NCBI GenBank assembly: GCA_025345505.1
Contig: JANVCC010000030.1
Coordinates: 2,716,123 to 2,780,122, forward strand
DNA length: 64,000 nucleotides
Direction: 5' to 3'
Source: Todiramphus chloris collaris
Taxonomy: Eukaryota; Chordata; Aves; Coraciiformes; Alcedinidae
Shown here: piece by piece, positions 25,301 through 38,500 of the stretch
How the letters are laid out: each line of letters begins with the position of its first letter
Position numbering within the stretch: the stretch's first letter is position 1
The notes under the pieces: generated by a model
The model's input: the letters and a program-made list of their open reading frames with translations, nothing else
Databases searched by the model: none
What the model was told of the DNA's origin: nothing
Translations under genes and position numbers: made by a program

Positions 25301-28300
25301 ATTTCCTTCCTCTCAACCTATTTGTATGCCTTTGGACACCTTTACTACCTGGAACTGCAGAAATGAATAAAATTAATGACAAGTAGGGAACAAACAAAAA
25401 AGAGAAATACCAACAGTTTTTTTATACATGAAAATACTTCAGTGAGTATTTTCCCTGGGATCTATCAAGAGTGCCTCTTTGCAAATTCCTGTCATTGAAG
25501 GATTAAGACAGTGTGATCCACATGATGCTGAAAACAAAATGTGCAGAGTAAAATGACATTTCTAGTTCTGACAGATGGCACATTTTTTTCCTTTTTAGGA
25601 TTATTTTTTTCTGAAAAACACACAGTTTTAGACTTAAATTAATAAACAGCAGAACAATACATTTTTAAAGTTATGTTTTTATGCAAAGGAAAAAAAATGA
25701 AGTAATTAGCTTTTGCTTTTGTGATGGATATATTTCGTACAGCTACCCAGACCTCTTTTGGGCTGCTTGCTCTTAGTCAGTAATGACAATGACATCCTGA
25801 AGTTATCATTCCTCATTCATTTCACTGAATGTCATTCTTTGGGAGAAGGGAAATTAAGTGATTAAACAGGAGGAAGACTGAGCCATCACTGGAAAATTAA
25901 TATTTTCAAATTAACTTTAGACAAAGGATGCATAAAATCTAAGTTACGTTGATGAAAACAAGCCGTTTCTCCATAATAAATATGTAAATCAAGGCACTGA
26001 CCTATCAGTTATTATGACAGTCTAATGTCTCAGAAAAACTTGCTGTGATTCCAAGCAACATCCATGCAATGATGAATACATATGGTAGCAGATCAAGATG
26101 GTAATGCATAACTGAGTACTTAGAATGCTTAAGAGAAACCTTTTTATCAGGTAATTTTTAATATAAACAGCTTCTAAATGTAAGAGCTTTATCTGTCACT
26201 GTTAATTAAACTTGTACTTTGTCAACATACAATACTCCATTTATTATAGTAAAAGCCACTACATTTCAAACCACTCACAAATTGCAAACCATAATTGCTA
26301 GGATTATTTTATTTCCAAGTGCAGTCAGCAAAGCCACCTTAAGATTCAACAATGGGGAGATAATTCTGGAGTGTAACCATAGCTCTATCTCACAGACCAT
26401 TGGCTTTAGCACTGGCAGCAGACAGGCTGTAATTTTTCATTTCCTAATTAGATTTAGCCATTAATTTAACTGTTCTATCATATTGGTGGAATAGAACAAC
26501 CCTATTTGTTTCATATCTTTCCCCCTTCATTGTTTTTACTAAATACCACGCAATACGTGCGGTAATGAGCGAAAAAACACAAAGATCTGAATATAGAAAA
26601 AGACCTTGGCACCTCCACGCTGATCATGTAACTACCTAACTTCTAAGCACCTGGCTTCCAAACTGCAACCTGTGGCATTTAGAGGTATTTTCTGGTAGCA
26701 CGGTGGGGAAATGAGGTGCTCTGGGAAGGATTCACAATATCTAACACACTCCAACAGCTAATGGGGAATGCTGAAGCGACGAGAGTGCCGTAAATCCCAT
26801 CAACCTGTAAGGCTCAGGTGACAGCAGCAGACAGGAATTCAGAGGACTGACACACTCCGTGATGTAGGGCTCTGAGCACTTGGCTAAAACCATGCAAGGA
26901 GGTAATGCTCCATGCTGGCTCCGCTCCTCTTCTCTCTTAGATGCTGCCATTCACAAAGCGGAGACCCACTGTCGGGTTGCATGAAATGTTTCAAGACCAG
27001 TTCAATAACAAGTCAAACAGATTAGTTTAAATCACCTTTAATGCTGGTTCAGGCTAACCTGGCTGACTCTGGATCGACAGGGAGTAAGAATGTCTGCTTT
27101 GGAGGCGGTAATCACTTACAAGGGAAAGGCAACAACACAAAAAGCCAGCGTAGTGGTTACTTCTTAAATTGCTACGGCCAGTCCCAAAATAATCCTCTAC
27201 TAGTACATTTATGCACCTAAATCATTCTTTTCAACAAAGTGAGGGTCATTCCTATAAAAAAAAAAAAAAACACAACATAATGGAAGGAAGCAATACAAGT
27301 CATTTTTCTTTGATACACTATTGAGAAAAAGTGGTAAATGTTCCACATTGTTCTCAGCATGAAAGGGTTCAAGCTCACTCACATCTTTTACCTGTTTCTG
27401 TAAAGCTCCAACCACCTGCTCTCAGCCAGCAGTACTCTCTGCACTCCACAACTGTGTGGAAAACATCTCTGTGTTAAAATGAACTGGAACCAGAGAGGGG
27501 CAGAATAATCTGTAATCTGGGGGCTAGAACACCTATTTACAAGTAAGAAAGAGGGGCTTGGGTGCTGATCCCTCTTCTCATAATTTTTACATGGAGGATT
27601 TCACCCAATGGCAGTATAAACCATACGCAGATTAATAACTGGACCAATATCTCTGCTGAGCTAGGCGACTGCCTCAGTGACTGAACTACAGACATACTGT
27701 GTCTGTTCAGCCCAGGAACCTGGAGGGGTTTTTTTTTGCAGAATGACAGAGATGTAACTGGAATGGACAATGCCCTCTGTGCCAAATACCTAGGGGACTT
27801 TAATGGGAAATGAAAGGTATGAATTTGATCTCTCTGAGGCTACAAAGAGCCTCAGAGTTTCAGTCTTGCAAGCCTGGATGAGTGCTCTATCTACTGAAAT
27901 ATTGTATAAACTTCAGAAGTCCCACTTTGGCCATTATATTCTGTGCAGGCATCACATCAGCCCCGCTTTAACCAAACAGGACTGCTAAGGAGATGTAGAC
28001 AAAACATCACTTTCCTTGAGGATTCCAAAGAACCTTGTGTTTGAGTGGAATCTCTGTCACAGAGAAAGTTATCAATTTAGGAACACAAGGAAAAATAAAT
28101 ACGAGTCCACTTGCTCTGGGCAAGGGATTTTAAAGTCCACTCCTATGCACCCAGAGTCCTGCATTTCATAGTGTCTCTGATTGAACCCAGTTATTTTTCA
28201 ACAAACAACTCTAGGTGTGATGTCTTAATGTTCTACATCTTCCTGTGAAAGCTGTAACTTAATGGAAGTATTTGTAAATAGATATCAATAGATGTCTGAG

Positions 28301-31300
28301 TTACAGTACAGGCATTAAAACGGAAAATCTTCCCTCAAGTTAGCAACTGAACAACCCCCTTTGGTGTTGTTTAAGTAACTCCCACAAGTATTTGTCGTGT
28401 TCTGTCTTAAGGATGAAAATACATCTAAGTGAAAATGTACCCAAGAACCAGTAAACAGTTTGGGTATTGTCAGATCAATGTCAGGACATACTAATACAGG
28501 GTGAACAATTAAAAATCCTTGCAGAATTTGCCTCGGTACAAGAATGAAAAAAAAAAATTAAGTGTTTTCCTGTTTTTTTAGAACTATGCTAGCGAGAGAG
28601 CACTGACGATGGAGGGTGAGCACACCACAGTACCAGCAGACACCCTTGGTAATCCATGGGGGACACGTTTGGAGATGTGAAATACTGACTTGAACAAAAG
28701 ATATAGAATCTTCCACCCCATACACAGAGAAATTCATCTCACAGTGACTTCTCAGTCATGTTATTTTTCCCTACTGTGCATTCAGGACAAGAATCTCAGT
28801 CTATAATTATTCTGAGATGTGTTAGTCAACAAGAGACTTGGTACTTACACCAAAAGAGCCGAGATGCTGCCTCTGAAGCTACAAGCAACAGATCTCTTAA
28901 ATGTCCCTGACACAAGGTCCCTTGGTTTCATATAAAACCTCAGCTTATATTAATTCTGAGATTTGCTAAAACTGAAAAACATGAGAAGGGTTTCTCCAGT
29001 GACTTCAACACAGAGTAAATGACCCTTGCTACAGATAAGGAAATCTTTCTTCTATGTGAGCAAGTACCAGAAGGCTAATTAATCCTTAAGCATAATCATA
29101 ACTCATCCAACCAAAAAAGCAAGGTCAAACAATGAGTTTGTAAATCACTGAAAATGGTATATGATTATGTAATGCACTGTCATTGCCTCGAGGCTTTACA
29201 TTTTCTGGTTGCAAAGGCACAGGTGAGGTGTCCTACAGATCATTAAAGCATGTGCTGAGAGAAGGAGCTATACTGTTAAATCTGCATACTGCAAGCCCAA
29301 ATGGCTTTCATTCATTAATTTTTGACATTTTCCCATTAAACTTTAGAGATATTACAACTATTACGGTCACGAGAAAAGAAGAAAGAATACAGAGGAAAAA
29401 GGAGGAAAAATAACAATACTTTGTGATTTAAAATGAAACATCATCTCTACTACTCTTTGCTCTCTGAATCTGGATTGGTAGAACCATAAGGTTATCAGCA
29501 AGACTTGATACAGGTAGAACAATAAACCTAATTATTTCTCACAAGGCAGGCCATTCCATTTAAAATAGAGGAACGCTAAGAGCAGTAAAGCCTGTGCCAT
29601 TAACAATTAGTCTTCTGCACACATGGGTAGACTCACAGAGATAAAGAAGCCCCTGAATTTAATGATTAATCTCATATTTCTGGCCGGGCTCAATATTCTC
29701 TACTAATTATGCTGAAAGACCTTGTGGTACTTAAAAGTACTTAGACTACAAAATATGACATTGTCTCCATAGATTCACTATTAGCACTTAAAATTTAGTA
29801 TCAGGCACTAAACTACGCTGTGAATTCATATTGGCATTTAGAGTTATATCTTTTGTTTAATTTTTTCTTAAAAGTAATTCTGAAGATCTTGAGGACAGTG
29901 TTCTATGAGCTGTTTGCTATTTCAAAACCTTTAAACATGAACTGTATACATATGCTACCCTAAAATAAAATTTGGCAGAAGATGTTACCAAACAACCTTG
30001 GGGCAAGAGATTCAAGTGCTTCAGAAGGATGAATTGAGTACCTGGCATGGGCCAGCTCTTAGGAAAACCAAGAAAGAGTAGGATTATGCTTCATATACAA
30101 GATGATTGGAAAACAGAAAAAAAACAAACCAAACCAAATGTAAATGTAAATAACATCCTAATGGTAACAGGAATGTTAAATGTTGCCTTTATACAGAATG
30201 CTTGGAACTGGCCAAATTAAAATGTATTTACTGAACCTGCTGTGGATACTTATCTTCCATTCTGTCATTTGATTTGCAATATATATTTCTTCCTTTTAGT
30301 CTTGGAAAAGATGCAAAACAAGTCTGTTCTCTTAAAACAAACAAAAATCTTTCATAACTGAATTACTAAGCTAATAAGAACTACAGGAAAGAAAAAAAGT
30401 TTTTGTCTGTGAAAAAAAAATTTAATATCTAATTTGCAATAATGAAAGTGCTTATCACATGCACTGTGCCTTAAGACTTTTCATTAAAATCAGTCATATA
30501 TTTTCTACCATTCTACAGATTATTATGCAGATGCTAATACAGATTTATTCCTTGGGCAGAAAAAGTATATCCCCGTACAGTGCTCTGTGTCTGGTACTTC
30601 AAGTCCCTTGAGAAGTGTGCAAACACCTACTCGGAACAATGTTCTTAGCTTAATGTATGGATATACTACACACGCACATATACACCCATGTACACAGCCC
30701 AATAAACACGCTCTTTGTGTCTTCCCTGTTAAAGATGTTGAGAAATCTGTCATTTTTGGATGGCTGGATCTGGTTTCTAATTTGCAAGAGCTGATAATTT
30801 TGCTCACAACTAACAGATCGTTTCACAGAATGCCGCGTGGGAGAGAAAACATGCACATCCCTGGTAAAACGGCACATACAGGGGCAGAATTATTTTTACC
30901 AACTTCACAAAATTTGATGCTCTCCAACTGCAAGTAAAACCAGAAACATGAACAATTTCATCAAAATGAATCACTGTGTTTTGGGATTGTATGTGTCTCT
31001 GCACTCCCCTTACAAAACTGTTGCAGACAGAAAGAAACAGGTTTTGCTAATTCCAATTGCAAAAATAAACAACCTCATTTCAATGGATAGATCAATTATG
31101 GCAGCTCCTTGTCAAATGAAGGTGTAAAGTTAGTCATGTGTGAATGATGAATTTGATTGACCCATCAGTAAAAGTGCAATCCGACTACAAAAAGCTTCAC
31201 TATTCCATGAAGCATCTGGTACTGACCACAGCAAGAGAAATAATGTTCCTTTCTACACGTCTTTTGGGCCCACTCCTTAAGCTCCATGGATGCACCTTTA

Positions 31301-31639
31301 AAAATCTGTCTACAAGAATTGGAGCCATGAAGCAGGACTAGCACAATGTGCATATGTTGATGTGCCTAATATGCGTAAACCATAGTGTCTCTATTTTCCA
31401 AGAACATCTTCTGTTCAGCTGCTCTGGAGTTCATTCAAGGCTGTAGACAACTTTATATTTCCATTGAGACAAGTATTTAAGTTTGCACTTTTTCTCAGAA
31501 ATGACATTTAAACCTATATATTACTGCAGTGTATGCAGCCAATAATGCATTTCAATCTGTAGGTTTTACTGAATTTCACATGACAGAAACACTGTAAGAA
31601 TTACCGCAACCTAGTATCAAAGCACCAAATTAATAGATA

Positions 31640-31960
31640 ACAGTAGGTAGCCTGAACTGATGCTGACAGAGCCTCTGAAACATGGTTCCTGTCATCAAAT
31701 TCAACAGCTGCAGTAACATTGGCAGCTCAAATCCTGGTGTAAAACCAGCATTACTGGGGGATGCTTTCCTGCCAATAGGCACAGGCAAACAAAGGCAGAA
31801 ACAATTACAATATTGCAGTCCAACTTTCAGAGGAGGAATTCTACAGGGTCGCTAATGGTCATTGCTGATTTCCACCGATGCATGGCAGAAATCTCAAGCA
31901 TGTTAATTAAACCCTGCTTTAGTTCTTCCAAATCACAAATCTAGATCTGCTGTTGCCTAA
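31640..31960. promoter_or_regulatory. Candidate enhancer-like stretch with SOX-type sites
   Basis: Within this stretch AACAAAG (31788-31794) and AACAAT (31800-31805) are close matches to the SOX HMG-box motif, 12 bases apart in the same orientation. CAATATTG-like symmetry follows at 31807-31814. TTAATTAA-type homeodomain cores occur near 31901-31910. The base composition is balanced, without simple repeats, unlike most of its surroundings. This is the texture of many vertebrate conserved non-coding elements, but conservation was not tested, and short motifs are common by chance. Confidence 0.25.
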
Positions 31961-34900
31961 TGCTTTACCGAAATTTTCTTCTGAACACATGTCAGCATAA
32001 AGTTCAAATGACATTCTTTGGGATTACTTGAAAAATTTGTATTGTTCTACGGATTAATTTCAGCATACTACTGGAAAATGCAATCAAATAAAGTGTAAAC
32101 CATCCTCATCCCATGCTTTCCACTGCCATTTCCAAAAGTATTGATCGACTGCCAGTGGGTGTATGACTGTCCCCCACAAAGGCAGTGACGCTTCCATGTC
32201 TATCATCCAAATGGTGTCAGGGAAAGCACACTCCTCACGTAAATGCCCTCCTCTGATGCAGAACCCTTTGACTCGCAGACCTTACTATCAACTGCTGCCA
32301 GATTGCCATATTATCTGCTCTATGTTTTTTCAAACATTTACATGACAAGATGAGACAGACAAACGGATCCTCATTCTGATGAGATGAATCATTATTCATT
32401 GCCAGCAGCATTTCCACTCAGCTCACATTCTTAAAGGCACATTAAACAAAATTTATGTTTTGTTACTGTACAGGCGAAATGGTAATCCTAGTTTACTGCA
32501 ATAATTCACTACCTTCGTCTCACTTACAGATCAGAAGTACTTCACAAAAGAAGCTGACGTACAATGATTTAAAACAAACAGAAGTAAAAGAAGAATCAAG
32601 TCAGATTTCTTTGTCGTTGAAGTTGGAGGATGTGAATGACAAATAATCCTCAATTCATTTACTAGATTTCTCCCTTTTTCCTCTGGGTGTATTTAAATAC
32701 TTTTCCACACCAACTGTGGCTTTCATTGTTGCATTTAATATACACGAAATTCTTTATCACTATATAAATTAAAATTAGCTTGAACAAAATCTTTCCATTG
32801 ATCATCTAGAGTGCATTTGACTGAGAATTTGTTTTGCAACCCAAGCATGTGATTGCTTGATTACAACTGTGAATTAAAACCTGGGCACATACATCACCCA
32901 TTTCTATTCTGCAGAAATATTATTCAGTAAAACACAAATTGAAAATATGAATACATAAATTTTCCACTATGAGTCAAAATCATACCGAGTCATTATCAGC
33001 TACAAGAAGCTCACTGACTCAGCTCATTCACATACATGTGTGCAGACCCTTCAGAGCAAAGAATCTGAAGGAGGACGACCCAAAGAAGAACTCACAATCA
33101 CTGATTTACACCAAGTTGTGCATCAAAACACTTTAAATAAAATCTAAAAGAAAATGTCATTGCTCTCAACCTTCTCAGCACCTTTCATAGCCCCTGGTGT
33201 CCAAATTGTTTTCAGTCAGTTCAGCACATCTCTAGTGTATAATTTGTTTTATTCAGTGGAATTTCCTGTCATGTCTTGTCACATCAGTCCCAGAATGGCT
33301 CACTGCCTTTAAGAGATACAGAACAGTCTACATTAAGGGGAAAATGTCAGAGAACACCACAGTCACAGCTCACTCAATGCAAAAGGAAACATTCGCATGG
33401 AAAAACTATCTCTGAACTCCACAAAAATGCAAACTTCAAAAGATGAGAAGATTATTTTGTATTGCAGTGAAAAATGAAACGTATAGCTAGAGTTCTTTAC
33501 ATCGAAATAGAAAGTAAAAGGCATTTTATGTATATCCCATTTGGGTCAAATGGAAAAACATACGGTGTAAGTCTCTCAGATTCATATTTAATGCAGAAAC
33601 CACAATGCATGCAGAGATTTTAGCTTGCTTTTGGTTCAGAATAAGTGAAAAAGGTACATTCCAAGTGAAGTTGTACTACTGTCATCTGCATTCCACCTTA
33701 ACCCACTTCTTCTGGGGTATGTCACATTTCAGGCTCATAGCATGTTCAATTTGTTAACAATTTAACAGTCTGATAGTGAAATATTTTCTATTTCCTCAGA
33801 AATTATAGAATCATTTCCTAGAACTGAAAAAAGTCAGCCTTCAGTCTGCAAAAGCAACACAGCCAAATAACTTGAGTTTATCTAGGTTAGAAACAGCAGC
33901 TTTATGCCACAGAATTGATTGGGTGAAGGTCTGCGGACAGAAAATCAAATTGGATTATGATGTTTCCTTCTGATCTTTTACAGTATGAATCTGTGATTCA
34001 ATCCTCAGCTTTAGTTCGCACATGATGTTTGGCTGGAAAACATTTATATTTTTATTAACACTACTGGTCTCTGTCTTCTCTTCTTGTTGGTAAAGCTCCT
34101 TTAGTAGCACTAATTTCACCAAGGAAATGTGAGGAACAGCTCTGCAGAAGTTACCTTAGTACTGAAGAAATACTTTTGAAGAGCCTTTGCAATGCTGAGT
34201 TAAATCCATCTGTGCTGCGACTTCACGCTCTGTTCAGTAAGAGAGCATTCAGTCAATAATTTAGTGGTACAAAATCTGATGAAATGTATGACTTCAGACA
34301 CAGGAAGCCAGTTTGTGATAAACCTTACAGTAAACTTTAGCTGTTGTTTAGGCGACAGAAAAGGGCATTAGCCCCATGATATTCTGCACTGAAATGGCAC
34401 AGTGGAATAGGATACAATACCAAAAAAAAAAAGTAATTACAGGCTTGGGAGTTCACAGAGCAGGTGAAGAGGCATCAGACAAGGGAGGGGTGTGCATGTT
34501 CTGCGTGTGTGCGCTGCAGGGGTCCCCTCTGTTCTGGGGTGGCCAGGGTGCAATGGTGCACTAAGAAACCAGAAATAACTTGCCAACGGACAAAGTGAGG
34601 CTAAGGCCATAAGAATGAATAAACAGAGTTTTGTGTCACTATGAGAGACACGAAGTGCCCAGAAGAGTAAAGTGAGGCACGGTCAGATTCCAGAGAGGCT
34701 GCAAAAGAGAAAACAGATGTGATTTGGCAAGTCTGACCACAGGAAAGAAGAGAAAGATTTGAGCACAACCCAAGGTTGAAAACAGTGTGATAAACATGTT
34801 AGAAAGTGCTGACCTCAGCGCTGTGTCAGATTCTTCCATTAGCTGAAATATAGCACTGGCATTAAAGAAGTCCCCATTTTCCCAATTATAAATCCAAGGC

Positions 34901-35556
34901 TGTGAAAAATACTTGCTAAGATAATGTAGGGAAATTTGGTGATGTGATAAAGGAAAAGAAATCCGGCCCTGTACAATATTAGAGTTATTTTTTAAAATAT
35001 TCACACATTTTCTGGCAAACCAGAAGACACAACACCCTGTGATTCTCATATAGGATTCAGTTTCAAAACAGTCACGCAGCTGCATTAGGTTTCTATCAGG
35101 ATCCATCTTACAAGGCACCAGTTAACCTCCTGTGGGCATACACACTTCCGAATAAAACACACATCGAATCACCCAGAACATGACAAGATCATTTGGCATT
35201 TTTCATAAGAGATGAAAACAGGAGGGAGAAAAAAAGCCAACAAAATAAAGCTCCCTGCCTCCACTCCAGGCATCTGAACGTGGCTGTTCTTGGACACGGT
35301 CCCAACAAAGGGCATATGCCGAGGGAGCTTGGAGCTCTGCAAGTGAGATACAGCAGGGCAGAATTATCCCAGATTTACATTTCTTTAATTCCTGCTCTAA
35401 AGCAAGGTGATGCAGAAATCCCACTGGGCATCACAAGGAGTGAGGGAGTGGGGCAGAAGTCAGCATCCATTTGCTTTAAAGAACAGGAACATTCTCTTGG
35501 TGGCATCCCCGGGTTAAAAAGCATCTAGTTAGAGGTTGCTTTTGAACTCAGGCACC

Positions 35557-35576
35557 AACACAGACAAGTCTGTGTT
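35557..35576. other. Inverted repeat with p53-family half-site core
   Basis: AACACAGAC (35557-35565) and GTCTGTGTT (35568-35576) are exact reverse complements around the two bases AA. The central ten bases AGACAAGTCT fit the p53-family half-site pattern RRRCWWGYYY, and the arms also carry CAGAC/GTCTG, the SMAD-type core. Directly downstream the near-repeat GTTGTCCCTGTCGTCCCTG suggests a small local duplication. Only one clear half-site is seen, so binding is uncertain. Confidence 0.55.
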
Positions 35577-38500
35577 GTCCCTGTCGTCCCTGCTGGGACA
35601 GCTTGCTCATTGCAATTTGCTAGGATAATTACTTCTGAGCTACTGTAATTGTAAAAAAAAATAAATAAATAAAGTATTCTCTGCTTCCTTTTCATCAAGT
35701 GTCAGTAACTCATGCCTGTCAGGTGCACTAGACCTGGGAATATGCTATGCTTGCATATTTAAAAATATTGAGTGAGTGTGTCAACACAGTTTACTAATTT
35801 AGCCATTTCTGTCCTCATATCTCTACAGAGCTCTTTTGGCTGCCTGCTGTAATTAGTAACTGTCAAGTGTGTCTCGCTTTCTCTGTATCTAGTGTCACAT
35901 TAACAGCAACTTATTTTAATTGATTCTTGATCAAAAAGATCACTGGAGATCCCACACATCATCTTTTATTATGTGCATACTGTAAGCTATGAGAATACCC
36001 TGCTCAGACAGAAAGATGACCCTTTAGGTGCTCTAATAATGATGGCTGACATGTTTCTTAAATCTGCTGGCACCGAACTGCATGATGTACTATTCAAATG
36101 GCAACACGGTTTGGTATGTGACAGTAATTCTTCATCATTATGTATAGATTCTTGGCATCTCATCCAAAACTTACCTTCAGAACATGAAAAAAAAAATAGT
36201 AGGGTGTTCAAGCTAATGAGAAAAGGCTGTCTTGGTAACATTGTTTATACATTGCTTCATTATTCATTTTTTTATAGGTACCTTATTAAACTTGGAAAAC
36301 AGAGGCAGAAAGACTATAAAAAAGCTTGATAACGGTAGTTAGCATTTCATTTTTCTGTGCCAAGTTCTTTAAAACACTGAAACACTATAGAATACGGTTT
36401 GTCAAAACTGACTACAACAAATCATTTTTATATTTAAAATTTCATCTCCCCACTTTGCTTAAGGAATGAAACACTCAAAATATGTAGTGCAAAATAAAAA
36501 GACCTATTATTCAGAGTTATGACTTTCCGAGGTCTACTCTTCATTGCACATCATATGACCAACAGGACAGCTGCAGGAAATTACATTAAGAAAATGAAGG
36601 ATTGCAGTATATTATGGGTATCTGAAGAATATGTTCCTTGCACATAGGTCTTTAAAGTCTAGCGTCTACAGAGAGCTAATGGTCTGTGAGTAAATTAGTG
36701 CCATGAACATCTTTTACATCGTATTACCCCAGGGAGACCTTAGACCTACTAACTTCATCCCATGAAAGATGTATTAAATGTGTTCTGACCATTGACTGTC
36801 AGGTTTATACTTGTCAAAACTGCCTTAGACACCAAGAAATTATAGACAACATTTTCATCCTCAAAATGCTCAGGCAGAAATTGCCTTTACTTAATCTGCT
36901 TGTCTTTGAGAAATACAACCCATAGCAAGAGCATCCACTGTCATCACTCAGAGAAGGAAAAGCATGTTGTATCTTGTACATGTTACTAATTATTCAACAT
37001 CTTTCTCCTCATAGGGATAAAAACTCTTTGCTGTCCATGTACCGACTACCACATGCCAAGTACTTTATCACATGTGTATTCCTTCTTGTGAACTGTCTTC
37101 TATTTTCCAACGTGTGGTAGCATGTGAAGGATTACTGAGATTTTCCATTAATTTTTTTCTGGTAACAGTAATATTACAGTGCGTGTATTGTATCTTCTGT
37201 TTCTGAACCATCCACTTCTCAGCTAGTGGGAAAGTAAATGGCAGTGCATGACTGGGAGAACAAAATAAGAAGAGGCTATGAGGACAGAAGAAAGTGAGAG
37301 AAGGGAAACAAGTATCCCGTTGTCAAGAGAGAAAGAATAACATCAGGTTTCTTTTATTTTGAGCAAATAACGAGAAGCAATACACGTGCATGCAGTAAAA
37401 AAGATCAGCGCATTTAAATGTAATTTTATAAAGCTGAGCACTAAACTGCTGCTGAAAGTGAAGTATTCTGCAATTAAATGCATGCCTTTTATCTGCATCA
37501 TGTTGAAAAGAAGCAAAAACCCAAACCCCTCACCTACAGTGGGAAGTATGCTATAAAATGCCTGACGGACGTGGTAGCTGCGAGCACAGCACACTCAAGG
37601 TGTCTGAGAAACCTGGGCTTGAAAGTAACCCCAGGTTTCAGTCTCACCCTGCATGTCACAACCAGGAGGCTCACAGCGGTGATGCCTCAGCTGGTGGGTG
37701 AGGGCAGATGCTGTGCAGCACATCGCTTACATCCAGCCCTTCGGGAACGAGCGCTGAGACTGCGGCGCTCAGCCTCACTCTCTGTCTCTGCAGTACTCTG
37801 ACAGCTTATGAGACGTGATGGAGGTGAGGCTCAAGAGAGTAAAACACAACCACTTACAACAAGAAGAGAAGTAGGAGGATCTGATTTCTGAGAGGAATGG
37901 AGAAAGTGAACTGGAAGCATCTCTGAACTGAAGTCACTGGAAGTACCTCCTTTTTTAGGGTCAAACGGGGCAGGCTTAAAACAGACCCAGAAATCCCCTT
38001 GCAGAAATGCCCCTCCTTCCTCAGGATAAAATAAACACTCCTGCACAGACTGATAAAAATACAGGGTTACTGCTTTGGGGTACCAGAGCCTTTGGCTTAC
38101 TAAGTTCAGAAAGAAACGTGTCCAAACGTGACACTGATATTCAGGGACTGCCTCCTGGGACTGTTCATTCTCTTTTCACGACAGCTGTCAATATAGTCAT
38201 CAACTAACCACAATTTCAGCTGCAGATGTGTGTAAGTGTGGAGCATAAACCAACAAACAGAGGTCAAAGTTGACTTTCCACTTATTGCACAGGCTGTCAG
38301 TAACTCCCAGATTAGTAACAGGAGTGAATTTAACTTCTGAACTTGGATGCCAAATCTGTAGCTTTCTCCCTATCCAAAGAGTCCTTTTTTCTGTTTATGA
38401 AACTACCTAGTCTGCTAGAAGTATTGATAAAAGAGTGAGACTCAAATGTTCTTTAGAATGCTATGAAGATAACAGCCCTGAAGTTCATGACTGGTTTTAG

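Larger units (their letters stand above)
18431..31000. other. Unique AT-rich sequence with few simple repeats, no gene seen
   Basis: No gene is supported. A promoter-like motif cluster lies at 18766-18837. Simple repeats include TA/CA at 19918-19950, A9 plus (TA)n at 22502-22519 and A15 at 27256-27270. A 29-base near-palindrome is at 22346-22374 and a pyrimidine-rich stretch at about 25118-25260. The minus-strand open frame at 20558-21013 (151 codons) is the longest here; I do not recognise it and a plus-strand frame of 71 codons overlaps it. The stretch at 26219-26480 has repeated TAATT and CATTTCCTAATTAGATTTAG-type words and could be a conserved non-coding element, but that is only an impression. 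Confidence 0.5.

Noticed and set aside
34639..35118. 159-codon minus-strand open frame
   Set aside because: No recognised family, no promoter or splice context. Hydrophobic patches alone are not evidence of a membrane protein.
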